Shown here piece after piece: positions 10,547-20,922 of a DNA stretch of 64,000 bases. The notes beneath the pieces were generated by a model. That model saw nothing but the letters and a program-made list of their open reading frames with translations. It was not told the DNA's origin and made no database searches. Numbering within the stretch: position 1 is the first letter of the stretch; each line of letters opens with the position of its first letter. Made by a program: the position numbers and the translations under genes. Source of the stretch: Gigaspora rosea (Eukaryota; Glomeromycota; Glomeromycetes; Diversisporales; Gigasporaceae); contig QKWP01000361.1 of assembly GCA_003550325.1 (NCBI GenBank), positions 76,037 through 140,036 on the forward strand. Reading direction: 5' to 3'.

Positions 10547-10729
10547 ATGTTGCAAGATTTTTCTCAGGATTTTAATAAAATTATTAAAGAAACGAGTGGT
10601 AAGTATTATAAAGAAAGATATAAAGACAAAGTTTTCTATTGTAATGAAAAAAGATTGAAAGACTTAAATTTCCATTCAATTATTGTATATCATACAAGTA
10701 TAATTACATATATCTGTTTTAATAAATAG
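10547..10729 (+). CDS. Small Lys/Tyr-rich ORF, unassigned
   Basis: A 60-residue reading frame starting MLQDFSQDFNKII. The opening is reminiscent of the short N-terminal stretch ahead of the BTB domain in Rhizophagus BTB proteins (L-S-Q-D-F/L pattern), and FHSIIVYHTS could be a remnant of the BTB F-x-A-H-S-x-I-L segment. The BTB core is absent and no downstream exon was identified. It may be the 5' fragment of a BTB gene, or chance. Charged composition and an upstream A-rich leader are the only positive signs. Confidence 0.28.
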   Translation: MLQDFSQDFNKIIKETSGKYYKERYKDKVFYCNEKRLKDLNFHSIIVYHTSIITYICFNK

Positions 10730-12640
10730 TAGAATTTAATATAATTTAATATATTCAAATATATTTCAATAAAGTTTTTATAAAATTCTGCATAACGTTA
10801 CATAAAAATAACCTATTGATAATGGACAATTTAGTGACGTAAGGAAATAAAATGATCATGGCCCGGAGACTAAAGTAGCGCAAAGACCACTTGCAGCACA
10901 GGCAGCTCAGATAGTACAGATAAATATGCATAAAATGTATAAAAAGAAAATATTGCTTGTTATAAATAAAGGCAAATTAAAACAATTCACAAAGTTTACC
11001 ATATATATTTTCTGGGAAATCAAAAGCCGATTTAGTTTAAAAAACTACACAAATACAACCTAATTTCCATAAGAAACATGTGCAGATAGACAGATCTATG
11101 AATTCAGTTCAGATATTCCAAAAATTATTTTACAAAATAAATCATTCATTTTTTATTAAAAAGGAAAGATGACGAATCACGAGTAAAAAAAGTCCAATCA
11201 AAGATTATACGTGTGGACAAACTTAAATGCTTATATATGGAACACGTGTTTATTAGCGACATTAACATTTACTTGATGTTTATTTTCGAGTTATTTCTAG
11301 TTACATCTAATAAATAAATTTAAATACAGTATATAGTATCTGGTATTATCATTTTAATCAACAAATATTTTGGACGTTCATAAGCGCCTTCAAAAAGTGT
11401 CTGGAAATAAATTTTACTTAACGGAAAATATTTTAAACTAGTCAATTATGTTTATCATTATTAAATAATGTCGCAAAGTTTATTAAGTAATTCAAATTTT
11501 TTTTATTTGTAAAGAATATTAAATGAGGTAGGCATTTCAATATACAATATTATACTACATAAACCTCCTTTTTTTTTTATCGCTGGATTGGCAAAGTTTG
11601 AAATTAATCGAGTATCCAAAGAGATCCCTCAACTAACTTTATCATGGATTCCCATTATTAACGTTAACGAATTATTATTTTACTCCTTATACTAAAAGTT
11701 TACTCATATGACTACAAATACAACTATTCAATTAATAATTTCTAATTTGTTATGATAATCCAATTTCGACAAGACCTAAATTAGTGAATTCTTAATTGAC
11801 ATTTTTTCTTGATAAAAGGACTTTTTATTATTAATTTTTTTTTAATTGTTGACGAATTATTTGGTCAATAGAAGAATAACTATAAACATTCAAGTATCAA
11901 ATACAATATTTATTTTAATTGATTACATTAAATGAACATCGTTACGATTATTAACTAATCATATCGAGAATGAGGTTTAAGAGCACCTTAGTTCCAAACC
12001 ACCTTTTATTTTTTATGCGCAAAATTTCATAATTATTAGAGTAAATAAAGTATTTTCATATTTTTTGTTATAGGTATTCATTATCTCACTAACGTTCTGT
12101 ATTACTATTCCGTTTTTTTTATTTTTTTTTTTTTTTTGCATTAAAATTTTCAACAAGTAAATATTAAAAGCATAACAAAAATATTATTATCGTTAGCAAA
12201 TTGTACGTGCAATCATTTGTGAAAATCGTAAATAGCAATATATGTAATACATTAATATAGTAATTGAAGATAATCAATAAATCACAGAATGAATAATAGC
12301 TGCTCAAGCACTGATCAGATTCTTTATTTTGATCCATTAAAATCAATGGCAAATCACAATGATGGCCATACATGAGCAGATTCAATAATACGTATCCATT
12401 GGTACTATTGATTTTTATCTAAAATATTATAAATTACTAAAATTACGTAATAACAGTTGTGCATCTAGGTTGATGCTCGGAGAACCTTGGAGAACCCATA
12501 TTTGGAAAAGAGTAGAGAAATCGTGAAAAAAGGTTATCATTTTAAAAAAAAACCCCCCCGCATTTGATTATTGTAAATTTTAGATTCACTCCCGATATCG
12601 GAGGGTCTTGTATACGGCAGTTTAAGGTAGTAAAATTTTT
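10730..12640. other. Gene-poor AT-rich DNA
   Basis: Nearly 2 kb with no convincing ORF, RNA gene or inverted-repeat element. A less AT-rich patch lies around 10855-10915 (GGCCCGGAGAC...), and homopolymers occur near 12110-12137 (T) and 12544-12557 (A then C). Confidence 0.5.
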
Positions 12641-12830
12641 TAATTTAATTATAAATTTAAATCCGGAATACCTCCTGTGGTATTTTCAGAATATATGTTA
12701 TTATTAAAACTTTTGATTTAATTATAAATTTAAATTCGGAATGCTCGTGTGGTTTTATCAGAATATATTTTTTATTAGAGTTTTCTAGTTTAATTTTAAA
12801 TTATTTTCAGAATATTTTCAGAGTATTTTT
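12641..12830. repeat. 73-bp imperfect tandem duplication
   Basis: TTTAATTATAAATTTAAAT, then CGGAAT, a TGTGGT segment and CAGAATATAT recurs at 12641 and 12714. A third, degraded partial copy starts near 12787. Confidence 0.72.
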
Positions 12831-13383
12831 AGTAACAAAATTTGTGCAGCATTTTAAATGGGATATAATCGTAATATTATTAAATCGGAATATAACGACT
12901 AAAAATTTTATAGGGTTGGCACAAACTTTAAATTTAAAATACAAATCTTAACATTTAATGACTATATTTCTAATTAAACAATTAGAGTTTGCAACTCATA
13001 ACATACCAGTAACAATAATAAGAATCAGAAATAAATTCTATATGAATCAACATGTATTTTTTTCGGTGAGTCAAGAAAGATGTGTTAGGTGGGTCAAAAA
13101 TAATGTTTTTGACATTAAACAGATAAAATAAGATCCTTTGAGTTATAGTTCTTAGAAATTAGGAAATCTATTGATATGTACATAGAGTTAGGTTACATAA
13201 ATTACAATTTACATTAAATATAATTTTACGTAAATTTCAGAAATGGAATGTCATGTAATTCTCACACGTAATACATAAAGTACCAGATTTATAAAAGTTT
13301 GACCTGTATTATTGCATCATTTGATAACTTTTAAATCGCCGAAAATTTGATGTCATGTGCTCAAAATTATATATTACCGGTAC
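12831..13383. other. AT-rich intergenic DNA
   Basis: Nothing recognised before the left target duplication (13384-13391) of the following hAT element. Confidence 0.45.
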
Positions 13384-13557
13384 ATGACAAATAGTGATGC
13401 CGACTAAACGTTTTAACATAACTATTTTTTGGTTTTATCACGTGGTAAAACTGATTTTAACATATATTGTAGTTAAAATTGGTAAAATAAAAAAGATATA
13501 ACTAGATATAACTGTAGTTAAAAATATTGATTAAAATTAAACTATTGCTATGATCAA

Positions 13558-13777
13558 ATTACGTAAAATCAAACTATATACCATAATATAAATTAGAACA
13601 TCAAAACAATTAACTTAACAATTCTTTACTTATATTACGTAAAATCAAACTGCCGTATTATAAATTAGAACATCAAAACAATTAATTTAACAATTCTTTA
13701 CTTATATTACGTAAAATCAAACTGCCGTATTATAAATTAGAACATCAAAACAATTAATTTAACAATTCTTTACTTAT
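13558..13777 (+). repeat. Three 72-76-bp tandem repeats abutting the BED-finger ORF
   Basis: Units begin ATTACGTAAAATCAAACT at 13558, 13634 and 13706. The last two are practically identical and the first carries a few extra bases. The array ends seven bases before the ATG of the BED-finger ORF, so it occupies the promoter and leader position. Confidence 0.9.
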
Positions 13778-13783
13778 TTCATT

Positions 13784-14678
13784 ATGTCAAATAACATTGA
13801 TAATAATTTGAGTGCTACCAGCGATTGTTCAACTACTTCGGCTAATAAATCTAATTCTGGTGGTCGGCCTCGTAAAGAAGTATGGGATACGTATAATATT
13901 GGTGAAAAAATTGGAAAATATTATTCCGTCCAATGCAAATATTGTCCTAAGCATCGGCAAAGAGGAATACCAACCGTAATGGAATCACATTTAGCCAACG
14001 ATTGTCCTACTTGTCCAGAAGACATACAAAAACTCTGGCAAGATAAAATTAATAATCGAAACAATAATTATCAAAGAACTTCAAATACAAAAACCAAACG
14101 TCATAAATCAAAACATCCGGCTGATACAAATAATTCAGAATTGATTTCTATAAATCATCAAAATTCACTTGATCGTATTAAAATGGTTTCGATTGTGCCA
14201 TTTCAAACAGCATGTGAGTGATCGAAGAAACCGTCTTACAATTAAGCGTATTTAGTCTATGGCCAAATTACGAATGTATTGGCTTTCAGAAATCCGAAAA
14301 GAACTTGAGCTTTATGGAAAAGATTTAACGGAAGAAGAACTACGGGCATGACCAATATAGCAACAATTCCGATTAACTTGTCTTCGGAATTGATATATTA
14401 AATACAAATGACATATTCGATGATGTAGAGTCTTATATTGTGAATAAAGACACTCCCTCTATTTTAGTAAATTCTAATATGCATGTGGTTTCTAAAACAA
14501 AACCTAAGATCGAAGACATAGCAGATCTTACTTTACCTTTTTTTAATTTTAACAACATGGAATCGTATTGTGAAAGACCACAATCTAAGTCAACGTCAAG
14601 CAAAGTCATGGAAATATGGACTTCGAAGTGTCGAATATTGTTGACGAGATCTTAGGACTTGAGAACGACAGTAATTAG
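13784..14678 (+). pseudogene. hAT transposase remnant: BED zinc finger plus C-terminal tail
   Basis: The frame from 13784 to 14221 encodes 145 residues with a Ser/Asn-rich start and a BED finger. The finger runs GRPRKEVWDTY, then C-x-x-C (VQCKYCPKH), then an H...C half-site (ESHLANDCPTCP). This is the DNA-binding head typical of fungal hAT transposases. It then jumps directly to PFQTACE, the start of the hAT C-terminal dimerisation motif (C-E-R-G/A-F-S), and stops. After 14221 other frames continue the tail: SDRRNRLTIKRI, SMAKLRMYWLSEIRKELELYG, a Pro/Ser-rich end and a final DEILGLENDSN with stop at 14676-14678. The RNase-H-like catalytic region is wholly absent. The intact ORF could still make a BED-only DNA-binding protein, which is inference. 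Confidence 0.85.
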
Positions 14679-14958
14679 CTTTAAAATATATTATACAATA
14701 AACGTTAAATAACATTAAATAATTAATAAATATACTTATTGTAAATATACTCAAATAAATTTTTTAGCTTCTTATTTTATTGTTTTATCGGTTTTATCGG
14801 TTTTATCGCAAGTATATAACGTTTATCAGTTTATACTTTATAGATTTCACGTTTTTAGCCTAAGCCTCAAAAATACAAATAGTATTAACCTATCACGTGG
14901 ATAGTTTATATTTTTATCAAGTTTTATCATGAGTATAGTCAGCATCTCTAATGACAAA

Positions 14959-15168
14959 CTAATTTAATGAAACTTGCACAAAATTAGATAATATTACGTA
15001 AATTACATTTGACATTCCTATATGTACGTCACTAAAAAGTACCTAAATTAAAAATTACATATTAGTATTTGCATCTAACCGATACCCCTTCAAATGACTA
15101 CTTTTTTTTTTAATAATTAAATTAGCAAAAAGTTAATCATTGTGTAGTGCTCACTATAGTTCTATCTT
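14959..15168. other. AT-rich intergenic DNA
   Basis: Nothing recognised. Confidence 0.4.
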
Positions 15169-15272
15169 CAATGGCCTCCCGGATGACCCTTCAGAACAAT
15201 GACAAGTTCTAAAATAATCGAATATATATATTGATTATTTTAGAACTTGTCATTATCTGGGGGAGGTCATTG
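15169..15272. repeat. Strong hairpin (perfect 22-bp stem, 13-nt loop)
   Basis: Positions 15198-15219 and 15233-15254 are perfect reverse complements (AATGACAAGTTCTAAAATAATC). Imperfect outer arms CAATGGCCTCCC and GGGGAGGTCATTG extend the structure to about 104 bp. The size would fit a tiny MITE or a transcribed small-RNA precursor. There is no target duplication that I can identify. Confidence 0.8.
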
Positions 15273-15643
15273 GGAAGGGGATAATGAGCTCTTGTCTGTC
15301 AGTGCAACCGCTAATCTCGATATGCTATTTATCTTTCAAATAAAAATCTAATCACAACAGTTCGGACAATATCCTTTATATAATCAAACTTAGCACATTG
15401 ATTAATTTTGGTAAATTTACAATTTTAATCGAAGATCAACTCATAATTTTATTTATTAAATCACCTTTTTGAAATTTTTTGCAAATTTTAGGTATTACAC
15501 TATCATATTCTTATTTAACTCCAATCATGAACCTAAATTATTTTGTTTTTTTTTTTCAATTACATCACAATTCAATCCGCACAAATTTAAACTCAAATTA
15601 AAATTTACCTTTGATACCAGTATTTGACTTTATCAACTCGATT
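15273..15643. other. 3' flank of the minus-strand Sel1 gene
   Basis: AT-rich, no ORF. Would hold the 3' UTR and terminator of the 15644-16498 gene, but no specific signal stands out. Confidence 0.4.
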
Positions 15644-16498
15644 CTATTTTGATATTCTACTAACGTTAACCATTTCTACGGATTTTTGATAATAAACGAA
15701 TGCTTTATACTCATCGTTTTCAACTCCAACTCCATCAAGATAACACTTTGCAACTTTTGACATTCCATCAACATACCCCATCTCTGCAGATTTTTGATAA
15801 TAAATGAATGCCATATGCTCATCTTTCTCAACTCCAATTCCACATTCATAACAATATCCAACATTACATGTCCCTACAGCACTTCCCATCTCTGCAGATT
15901 TTTGATAACAAGTAAAAGCCTTATATTCATCTTTTTCAACGCCAATTCCGTTATCATAACAATATCCAACATTGCATGTCCCTCCAGAATAACCCATTTC
16001 TGCAGATTTTTGATAATATTTGAAAGCTTTATTCTCATCTTTTTCAACTCCAATTCCTATATCATAACAATATCCAACATTACATGTTCCAATAGCGTCC
16101 CCCATTTCTGCAGATTTTTGATAATAAATAAATGTCTTATGTTCATCCTTTTCAATCCATTTTCCATAATAATAACAATTTCCAAGAATGATCTGAACAG
16201 TAGAATTGATTTGATCATTTAAGCAAAAATTGATTATATTAGCTGGATTTTGCTTTTTTTTAATTAGAAATCGTTCTAATATATCAAGAACATAAGGACA
16301 ATTTATGCCTTTCAATTTTTCTTCATTATACAGATTACACATTCCGTTAACAATTTCATTAAGAAAATTCCGAGATAAATTCTGTGAATTATTATCTTCT
16401 AAATACATTTGAGTAGCATTATTAGCTATTTGGATCATATCTGATGAACTATTGATTTTTTCTTGCTGTTTTTCAAAAAGGTTATTGCAAATCGACAT
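15644..16498 (-). CDS. Sel1-repeat (TPR-like) protein, 284 aa
   Basis: An open single-exon gene. The start at 16498 gives MSICNNLFEKQQEK, which aligns with MSNLFENRPEK of the 56323-57480 paralogue; an in-frame ATG 27 codons upstream gives a Cys-rich leader with no counterpart and is rejected. Residues 1-100 form a conserved helical cap containing NFLNEIVNGMCNLYNEEKL and NIINFCLNDQIN. Five Sel1 units of 36 residues follow (G-x-CY-x-x-G-x-G-V-E-K-D-E-x-K-A-F-x-YYQKSAEMG). Sel1 units are superhelical protein-interaction scaffolds; no kinase or other domain is attached, so this is a repeat-only adaptor. The last unit decays (VEMVNVSRISK) before the stop. At least four units are nearly identical in DNA, suggesting recent unit duplication or gene conversion. 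Partner and pathway cannot be inferred. Confidence 0.88.
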   Translation of the reverse strand: MSICNNLFEKQQEKINSSSDMIQIANNATQMYLEDNNSQNLSRNFLNEIVNGMCNLYNEEKLKGINCPYVLDILERFLIKKKQNPANIINFCLNDQINSTVQIILGNCYYYGKWIEKDEHKTFIYYQKSAEMGDAIGTCNVGYCYDIGIGVEKDENKAFKYYQKSAEMGYSGGTCNVGYCYDNGIGVEKDEYKAFTCYQKSAEMGSAVGTCNVGYCYECGIGVEKDEHMAFIYYQKSAEMGYVDGMSKVAKCYLDGVGVENDEYKAFVYYQKSVEMVNVSRISK

Positions 16499-16610
16499 TT
16501 TAACCAAGAAAAAATGTGTGTTACATTTGGAAGCATCGAATTTAAGACAGCACATTGTACCACATACATTTTGTACCACTTATCAACAAATTAGGATGTT
16601 ACATACGTAA
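16499..16610 (-). promoter_or_regulatory. Upstream block conserved with the second intact Sel1 gene
   Basis: Going upstream from the ATG, this interval matches 57481-57595, upstream of the 56323-57480 gene: AAATGTGTGTT-like, then ACATTG..CCACATAC, then TTGTA(A/C)CACTTA, then CAAATTAGGATGTTA. The duplication unit thus included about 110 bp of 5' flank, which probably holds the core promoter and leader. Beyond it the two flanks diverge. Confidence 0.65.
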
Positions 16611-16620
16611 TCATAAAAAA

Positions 16621-16680
16621 TATTACGTATTACGTACGTACGTACGTATGTACGTATGTACGTACGTATGTATGTACAGT
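16621..16680. repeat. TACG/TATG microsatellite
   Basis: Alternating ACGT and ATGT tetranucleotides for about 55 bp, immediately beyond the conserved promoter block of the Sel1 gene. Confidence 0.9.
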
Positions 16681-16991
16681 ATGTGCGTTGCAAAACGTAG
16701 GACTAAACCAAGGCCGATGAATGTTGGAATATAACACCACCACGCTACCCATATATAATATAAACCCAATAGTGGAAAACTTCGATCGAAGCGTGTAAAG
16801 ACTTGGTCCTAATAATTAGAATTTTGATTAGAGCTCTATATGCGTCATGAACTCTTTAATTCAATCATGGGTTTATTGTGTATCAGTAGAGAAGTTCATA
16901 AATGGGACTGATTATTTTTGAACTCTGAATTCTGAGTTATTCTTTATTCAGGGCAAAATAATTTCGTTTCTATCCTTATTTTTACATAATA
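16681..16991. other. AT-rich flank between the Sel1 gene and a divergent gene remnant
   Basis: No coding signal. May contain the leader of the remnant starting at 16992. Confidence 0.35.
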
Positions 16992-17308
16992 ATGGATAAT
17001 AAAAATAATACAAATACTGAAAATAACATGGATATTGGAAACACTAAAAATTCTATCTATTTCTTACATACATGCTTTACGATCTTGGGAGAACTTTGGT
17101 TATTCTGTCCAGTTTAACTTTGATCATGAACTACACTACTATAGAAATATATTATGAGAAGTCTTACATACTTGCTATCAAATTCGCTATTCGGGAGATT
17201 TTCACTATACTAAGGATAAAGAGTTATTCGAGATCTCAGGTTTTACGATCTTTGGAGAACTTCGGTTATTATGTTCAGTTTAACTTTGATCATGAACTAT
17301 TGTAGGTT
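16992..17308 (+). pseudogene. Unassigned gene remnant with an internal 64-bp duplication
   Basis: From an ATG at 16992 the frame reads an Asn-rich start (MDNKNNTNTENNMDIG) and soon stops. Two near-identical segments of about 64 bp, at about 17076-17140 and 17242-17305, contain TTTACGATCTT(T/G)GGAGAACTT and AGTTTAACTTTGATCATGA. In one frame each segment encodes WENFGYSVQFNFDHEL-like residues. No family was recognised. Several stops in every frame argue that it is inactive. Asn-rich starts are common in Rhizophagus transposon and regulator genes, so it may be the 5' end of either. Confidence 0.3.
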
Positions 17309-17914
17309 TTATTAAGTGATGATATTATTAAATCGGTTTAAGGATTGGAAAGGTAATAGCTAGGTCACATATAATAAGCACAAATTTAATAGTTTTACTG
17401 GATTAAAGATTAGGTCTCTTATTATTCATGATTTCAAACAACCAAATCTGAGCCTAAATGTAACTAAAAATGCAATCAACTACGAATGTTAATTGTCATT
17501 TAAATATTATTTGTCTTATCCTGTGTTTTAAACTCTAATAATTTTCTCAAGTGTTATTAATTATCATGCTTTTTTTAATTATACTTGAATCGATCTTTTA
17601 TTCACTATACTTGAAGCACCACAGGGATTGCCCTAGTGAAATTTTGAGATATTACTATTTATTTTTTTAAAATCTACATAAAAATTTATTTAATTTTATA
17701 ATATATAAAAGTTATAATTATATAGTAAATTTCATTAATATATAAAATTTATATAAAATTTTTATCTAAATTTTACGATATATAACAATTATATAATTTA
17801 TGATATATAATTTTATTAATATATAAAATTTATATAAAAGATTCATTATTTATGGCATATAAAAATTACTTAATTGTAATATATAAAATTCAAAAATATT
17901 TAACATTGGACAAT
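17309..17914. other. AT-rich DNA with TATAAAATTTATATAAAA-like runs
   Basis: From about 17690 to 17900 the sequence is almost pure A/T, with loose repetition of ATATAAAATTTATA. No gene. Confidence 0.55.
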
Positions 17915-18243
17915 TCTAGGCATCTCTGGTCAGAGATGTTTAGCTTATACATCTCTGGCCCGAAACCATGACAGATCATATATTTTAATTAGGGTAGGTC
18001 ATATAAGGTTATAGCAAAGGTAAGTCATAAACAAAATTGCTTTTAATTATGCTCCAAAATAGGTTTAGATAACTGGTTTGATATTTTTCACATTTTTTAC
18101 TTATTTACTCTTTTTGTTGTTTTTATTTTTGGACTGATACGCAGTAATAGTTTTGTATTACATGAAAATAGCTGTCATATGATTATTTTGCGTTTAATTG
18201 GCTTTTAGGTCCGAAATATTATCTTGGGCCAGAGATGCCTAGA
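17915..18243. mobile_element. 329-bp MITE with TCTAGGCATCTCTGG ends
   Basis: Perfect 15-bp terminal inverted repeat TCTAGGCATCTCTGG / CCAGAGATGCCTAGA, with imperfect continuation. No clear target duplication. No ORF. Confidence 0.75.
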
Positions 18244-18867
18244 AATACCCTATAACTTTTATACAATTTTTTTTATGAAATTATTTTTATAAGATTTTTA
18301 TATAAATTCTATATTAAATAATATATAAAAATTAACTTAATAATTTTTATATAGTGTTATAAATAATAATTATTTAATGTTATGGATCTATATAAATTTT
18401 ATAAAAAAAATGGCTTTGTGATGTATATAAAGATTTTTTAACTTTTAATTAAAGTTGTAGAGTTAATTTTCTAATTCTAATAGTATTTAGATCATCAAAA
18501 TTAACTTAGTTTGTTCTTGAGATAATTGAGATTAAAATGTGAACATAATGATTGTCAAATTTATAGTTATACAAAAAACCATATTTCATGTACTAGTAAA
18601 TTGTATAATCATTCAAAGATGGTCTTTATCCTATTTTTTGTTTTAATTAAGCTGATTTGTGTCAATCTGTTTATATTTTAGTGTTGGCTATAATTTAGCT
18701 TACTAGCTATACCTCTTTGACCAACTAACATAAGTTTATAGTATTGTAAAAAATTTTGTTCTTAACAAAATTAGCTAATCAGATTATTATATAATACAAT
18801 TTCTGACTAATTACTATATTTTTACAGAAGTATAAATTAATAAGTTCTAATATATTTATTATTACTA
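18244..18867. other. AT-rich intergenic DNA
   Basis: Nothing recognised. Confidence 0.45.
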
Positions 18868-19122
18868 CATAGTGCACTTACCAAAGTATCCTCTTTTCTA
18901 TACCCAATTGCAAAATACCTAGTACAAATGATGAGATCGCTATTAATTAAATATAGCTTTTTTTAAATTTTTAGACTGCTTATTGTAAGTGTAAAATGTG
19001 TAAATATTTAAGATTTTTTCTTGTAGCACATACCTACTACTATATAATATATCTGAGTCTTTTGCAAGTTTTTTGACAGGTATTTTGTATTAGGCTCTAG
19101 GCCTTTTGGTCAGTGCACTATG
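18868..19122. mobile_element. 255-bp MITE with CATAGTGCACT ends
   Basis: Ends CATAGTGCACTTACCAAAG and, reverse-complemented, CATAGTGCACTGACCAAAAG. The inner arms share CAAAATACCT. No coding content and no confident target duplication. Confidence 0.68.
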
Positions 19123-19469
19123 ATATTTTATATATTATTATCTCATTTCTTTTATTATTACTAACCTTTATACAATAGCTTTTATTGCTATATTATTACT
19201 TTTTATTACTTTATTTTTATAATACTTTTTATTTATTACTTTATAGTTTATAACTTGATTATAAAATTATATTATTTTTTTTATTATATATAAATTAGTA
19301 AATAAGAGAGAATTTAAAAAATATTGTTTGCCAAAGAGTAAAAGGATTTAATACATATATAATATATAATAAATATAAATAACTTGTTTAAAAATATATT
19401 ACTCAAGATTTGAACTATATATCTACTACTAAGCAATAAAAAAGTAATGAAAAAAGTACAATAAGTTGT

Positions 19470-19765
19470 AATTAGTGCATCTAAGTCTGGTCTGGGTTTG
19501 GTCCAATCTGGTCCAGTTTGGGTTCAAACACAAACTCAAACTTTAAATTTTACTAAATTTCAGACTTAGACCAGACTCAAACTCAATTATAAGTTTGGTC
19601 TGGGTTTGGTCTGAAGTAGTGCTCCTAGGTCCGGTCCGGGTCCGGTCCGGGATCAGACCAGACTCAGACTCTAAATTTTACTAATTTCAGACTTCAGACC
19701 AGACTCAGACTCAACTATAAGTCAGGTCAGAGTCTGGTCCGAAGTCTGCAGACTGGTCTGAGTCA
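19470..19765. repeat. GGTCTGG/GGTCCGG-rich direct and inverted repeats
   Basis: Many overlapping copies of TCTGGTC, GGTCCGG and their reverse complements (GACCAGACTC). AGTGCTCCTAGGTCC marks an internal boundary at about 19617. The same vocabulary recurs at about 20913-20945 and 25245-25400, so this is a dispersed family rather than a local accident. Confidence 0.75.
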
Positions 19766-19782
19766 GAATATATTTATATGTA

Positions 19783-20922
19783 TTTTTTGGCGCTGAACAA
19801 GTTTACTTAGTGCATTTTGTAAGAATTAATTAGTAAATTTTATGAATCATAAGATTTTATGGAATTTTATTAATAAAATTCTAAAAAAATCTTATAATAC
19901 GCAAATTTTTATTAATTAATTCTAATAAAATGCACTAAGTAAACTTGTTCAGCGCCTAAAAATGTATTAAAACGGTCTATTTGTTTTTATTTTACTTGAA
20001 ATTTAGAGATTTGATGCACAATTTTGGATTTTTGATCAAAAAAGTCAAAATTTGACATCTTATCTCCAAATTTCAAGTAAAATAAAAAAAATCCTGCCGA
20101 TTTAATGTATTTTTAGATGCTGTACAAGTTTACTTAGTGCATTAAGTTAGAAATAATTAGTAAAAATTTGTGAATTTTAAGATTTTTAGAATTTTACTAA
20201 TAAAATTCTATAAAATCTTATGATTCACAAAATTTTACTAATTATTTCTAACTTAATGCACTAAATAAACTTGTACAGCACCTAAAAATATATTAAATCG
20301 GCAGGGTTGTTTTTATTTTACTTGAAATTTGGAGATAAGATGCTTAAATTTGACTTTTTTGATCAAAAATCCAAAATTGTGCATCAAATCTCTAAATTTC
20401 AAGTAAAATAAAAACAACCTTGCCGATTTAATGTATTTTATGTGCTGAACAAGTTTACTTAGTGTGTTTTGTTAGAATTAATTAATAAAAATTTGTGAAT
20501 TGTAAGATTTTATAGAATTTTACTAATAAAATTCTATAAAATCTTATGATTCCCAAAATTTTACTAATTATTTCTAACTTAATGCACTAAGTAAACTTGT
20601 TCAGCATCTAAAAATACATTAATTCGACAGAGTTGTTTTTATTTTGCTTAAATTTGGAGTTAAGATGTTAAAATTTGACTTTTTTGATCAAAAAACCAAA
20701 ATTGTGCATCAAATCTCTAAATTTCAGGTAAAATAAAAACAAATAGGCCGTTTTAATACATTTTTAGGCGCTGAACAAGTTTACTTAGTGCATTTTGTTA
20801 GAATTAATTAATAAAAATTTGCGTATTATAAGATTTTTTAGAATTTTATTAATAAAATTCCATAAAATCTTATGATTCATAAATTTTACTAATTTATTCT
20901 AACAAAATGCACTAAGGAGCAC
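19783..20922. repeat. 326-bp satellite made of two alternating palindromes
   Basis: Unit A is an inverted repeat of about 170-180 bp with ends (C)GCTGAACAAGTTTACTTAG and AT-rich centres around AATTTTATTAATAAAATTC. Unit B is a second palindrome of about 140 bp with ends GTTTTTATTTTACTTGAAAT and a centre TTTTTGATCAAAAA. They alternate A-B-A-B-A-B-A. Successive A starts (GCTGNAC) fall at 19792, 20119, 20443 and 20770, a period of 324-327 bp. No ORF. Confidence 0.9.

Larger units (their letters stand above)
13392..14950 (+). mobile_element. Internally deleted hAT transposon (1559 bp)
   Basis: The ends read TAGTGATGCCGACTA and, reverse-complemented, TAGAGATGCTGACTA. A perfect 8-bp duplication, ATGACAAA, lies at 13384-13391 and 14951-14958. 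The interior keeps the two ends of a transposase gene with the catalytic middle deleted, so the copy cannot transpose on its own. Termini, duplication length and coding content all agree on hAT. Confidence 0.92.

Noticed and set aside
15794..16222. 142-codon plus-strand ORF opposite the Sel1 gene
   Set aside because: Antisense shadow of the near-identical Sel1 repeats; its periodicity follows the repeat unit.
19783..20922. CRISPR-like array
   Set aside because: Units are about 326 bp, both repeat and spacer positions are conserved, and the genome is eukaryotic.
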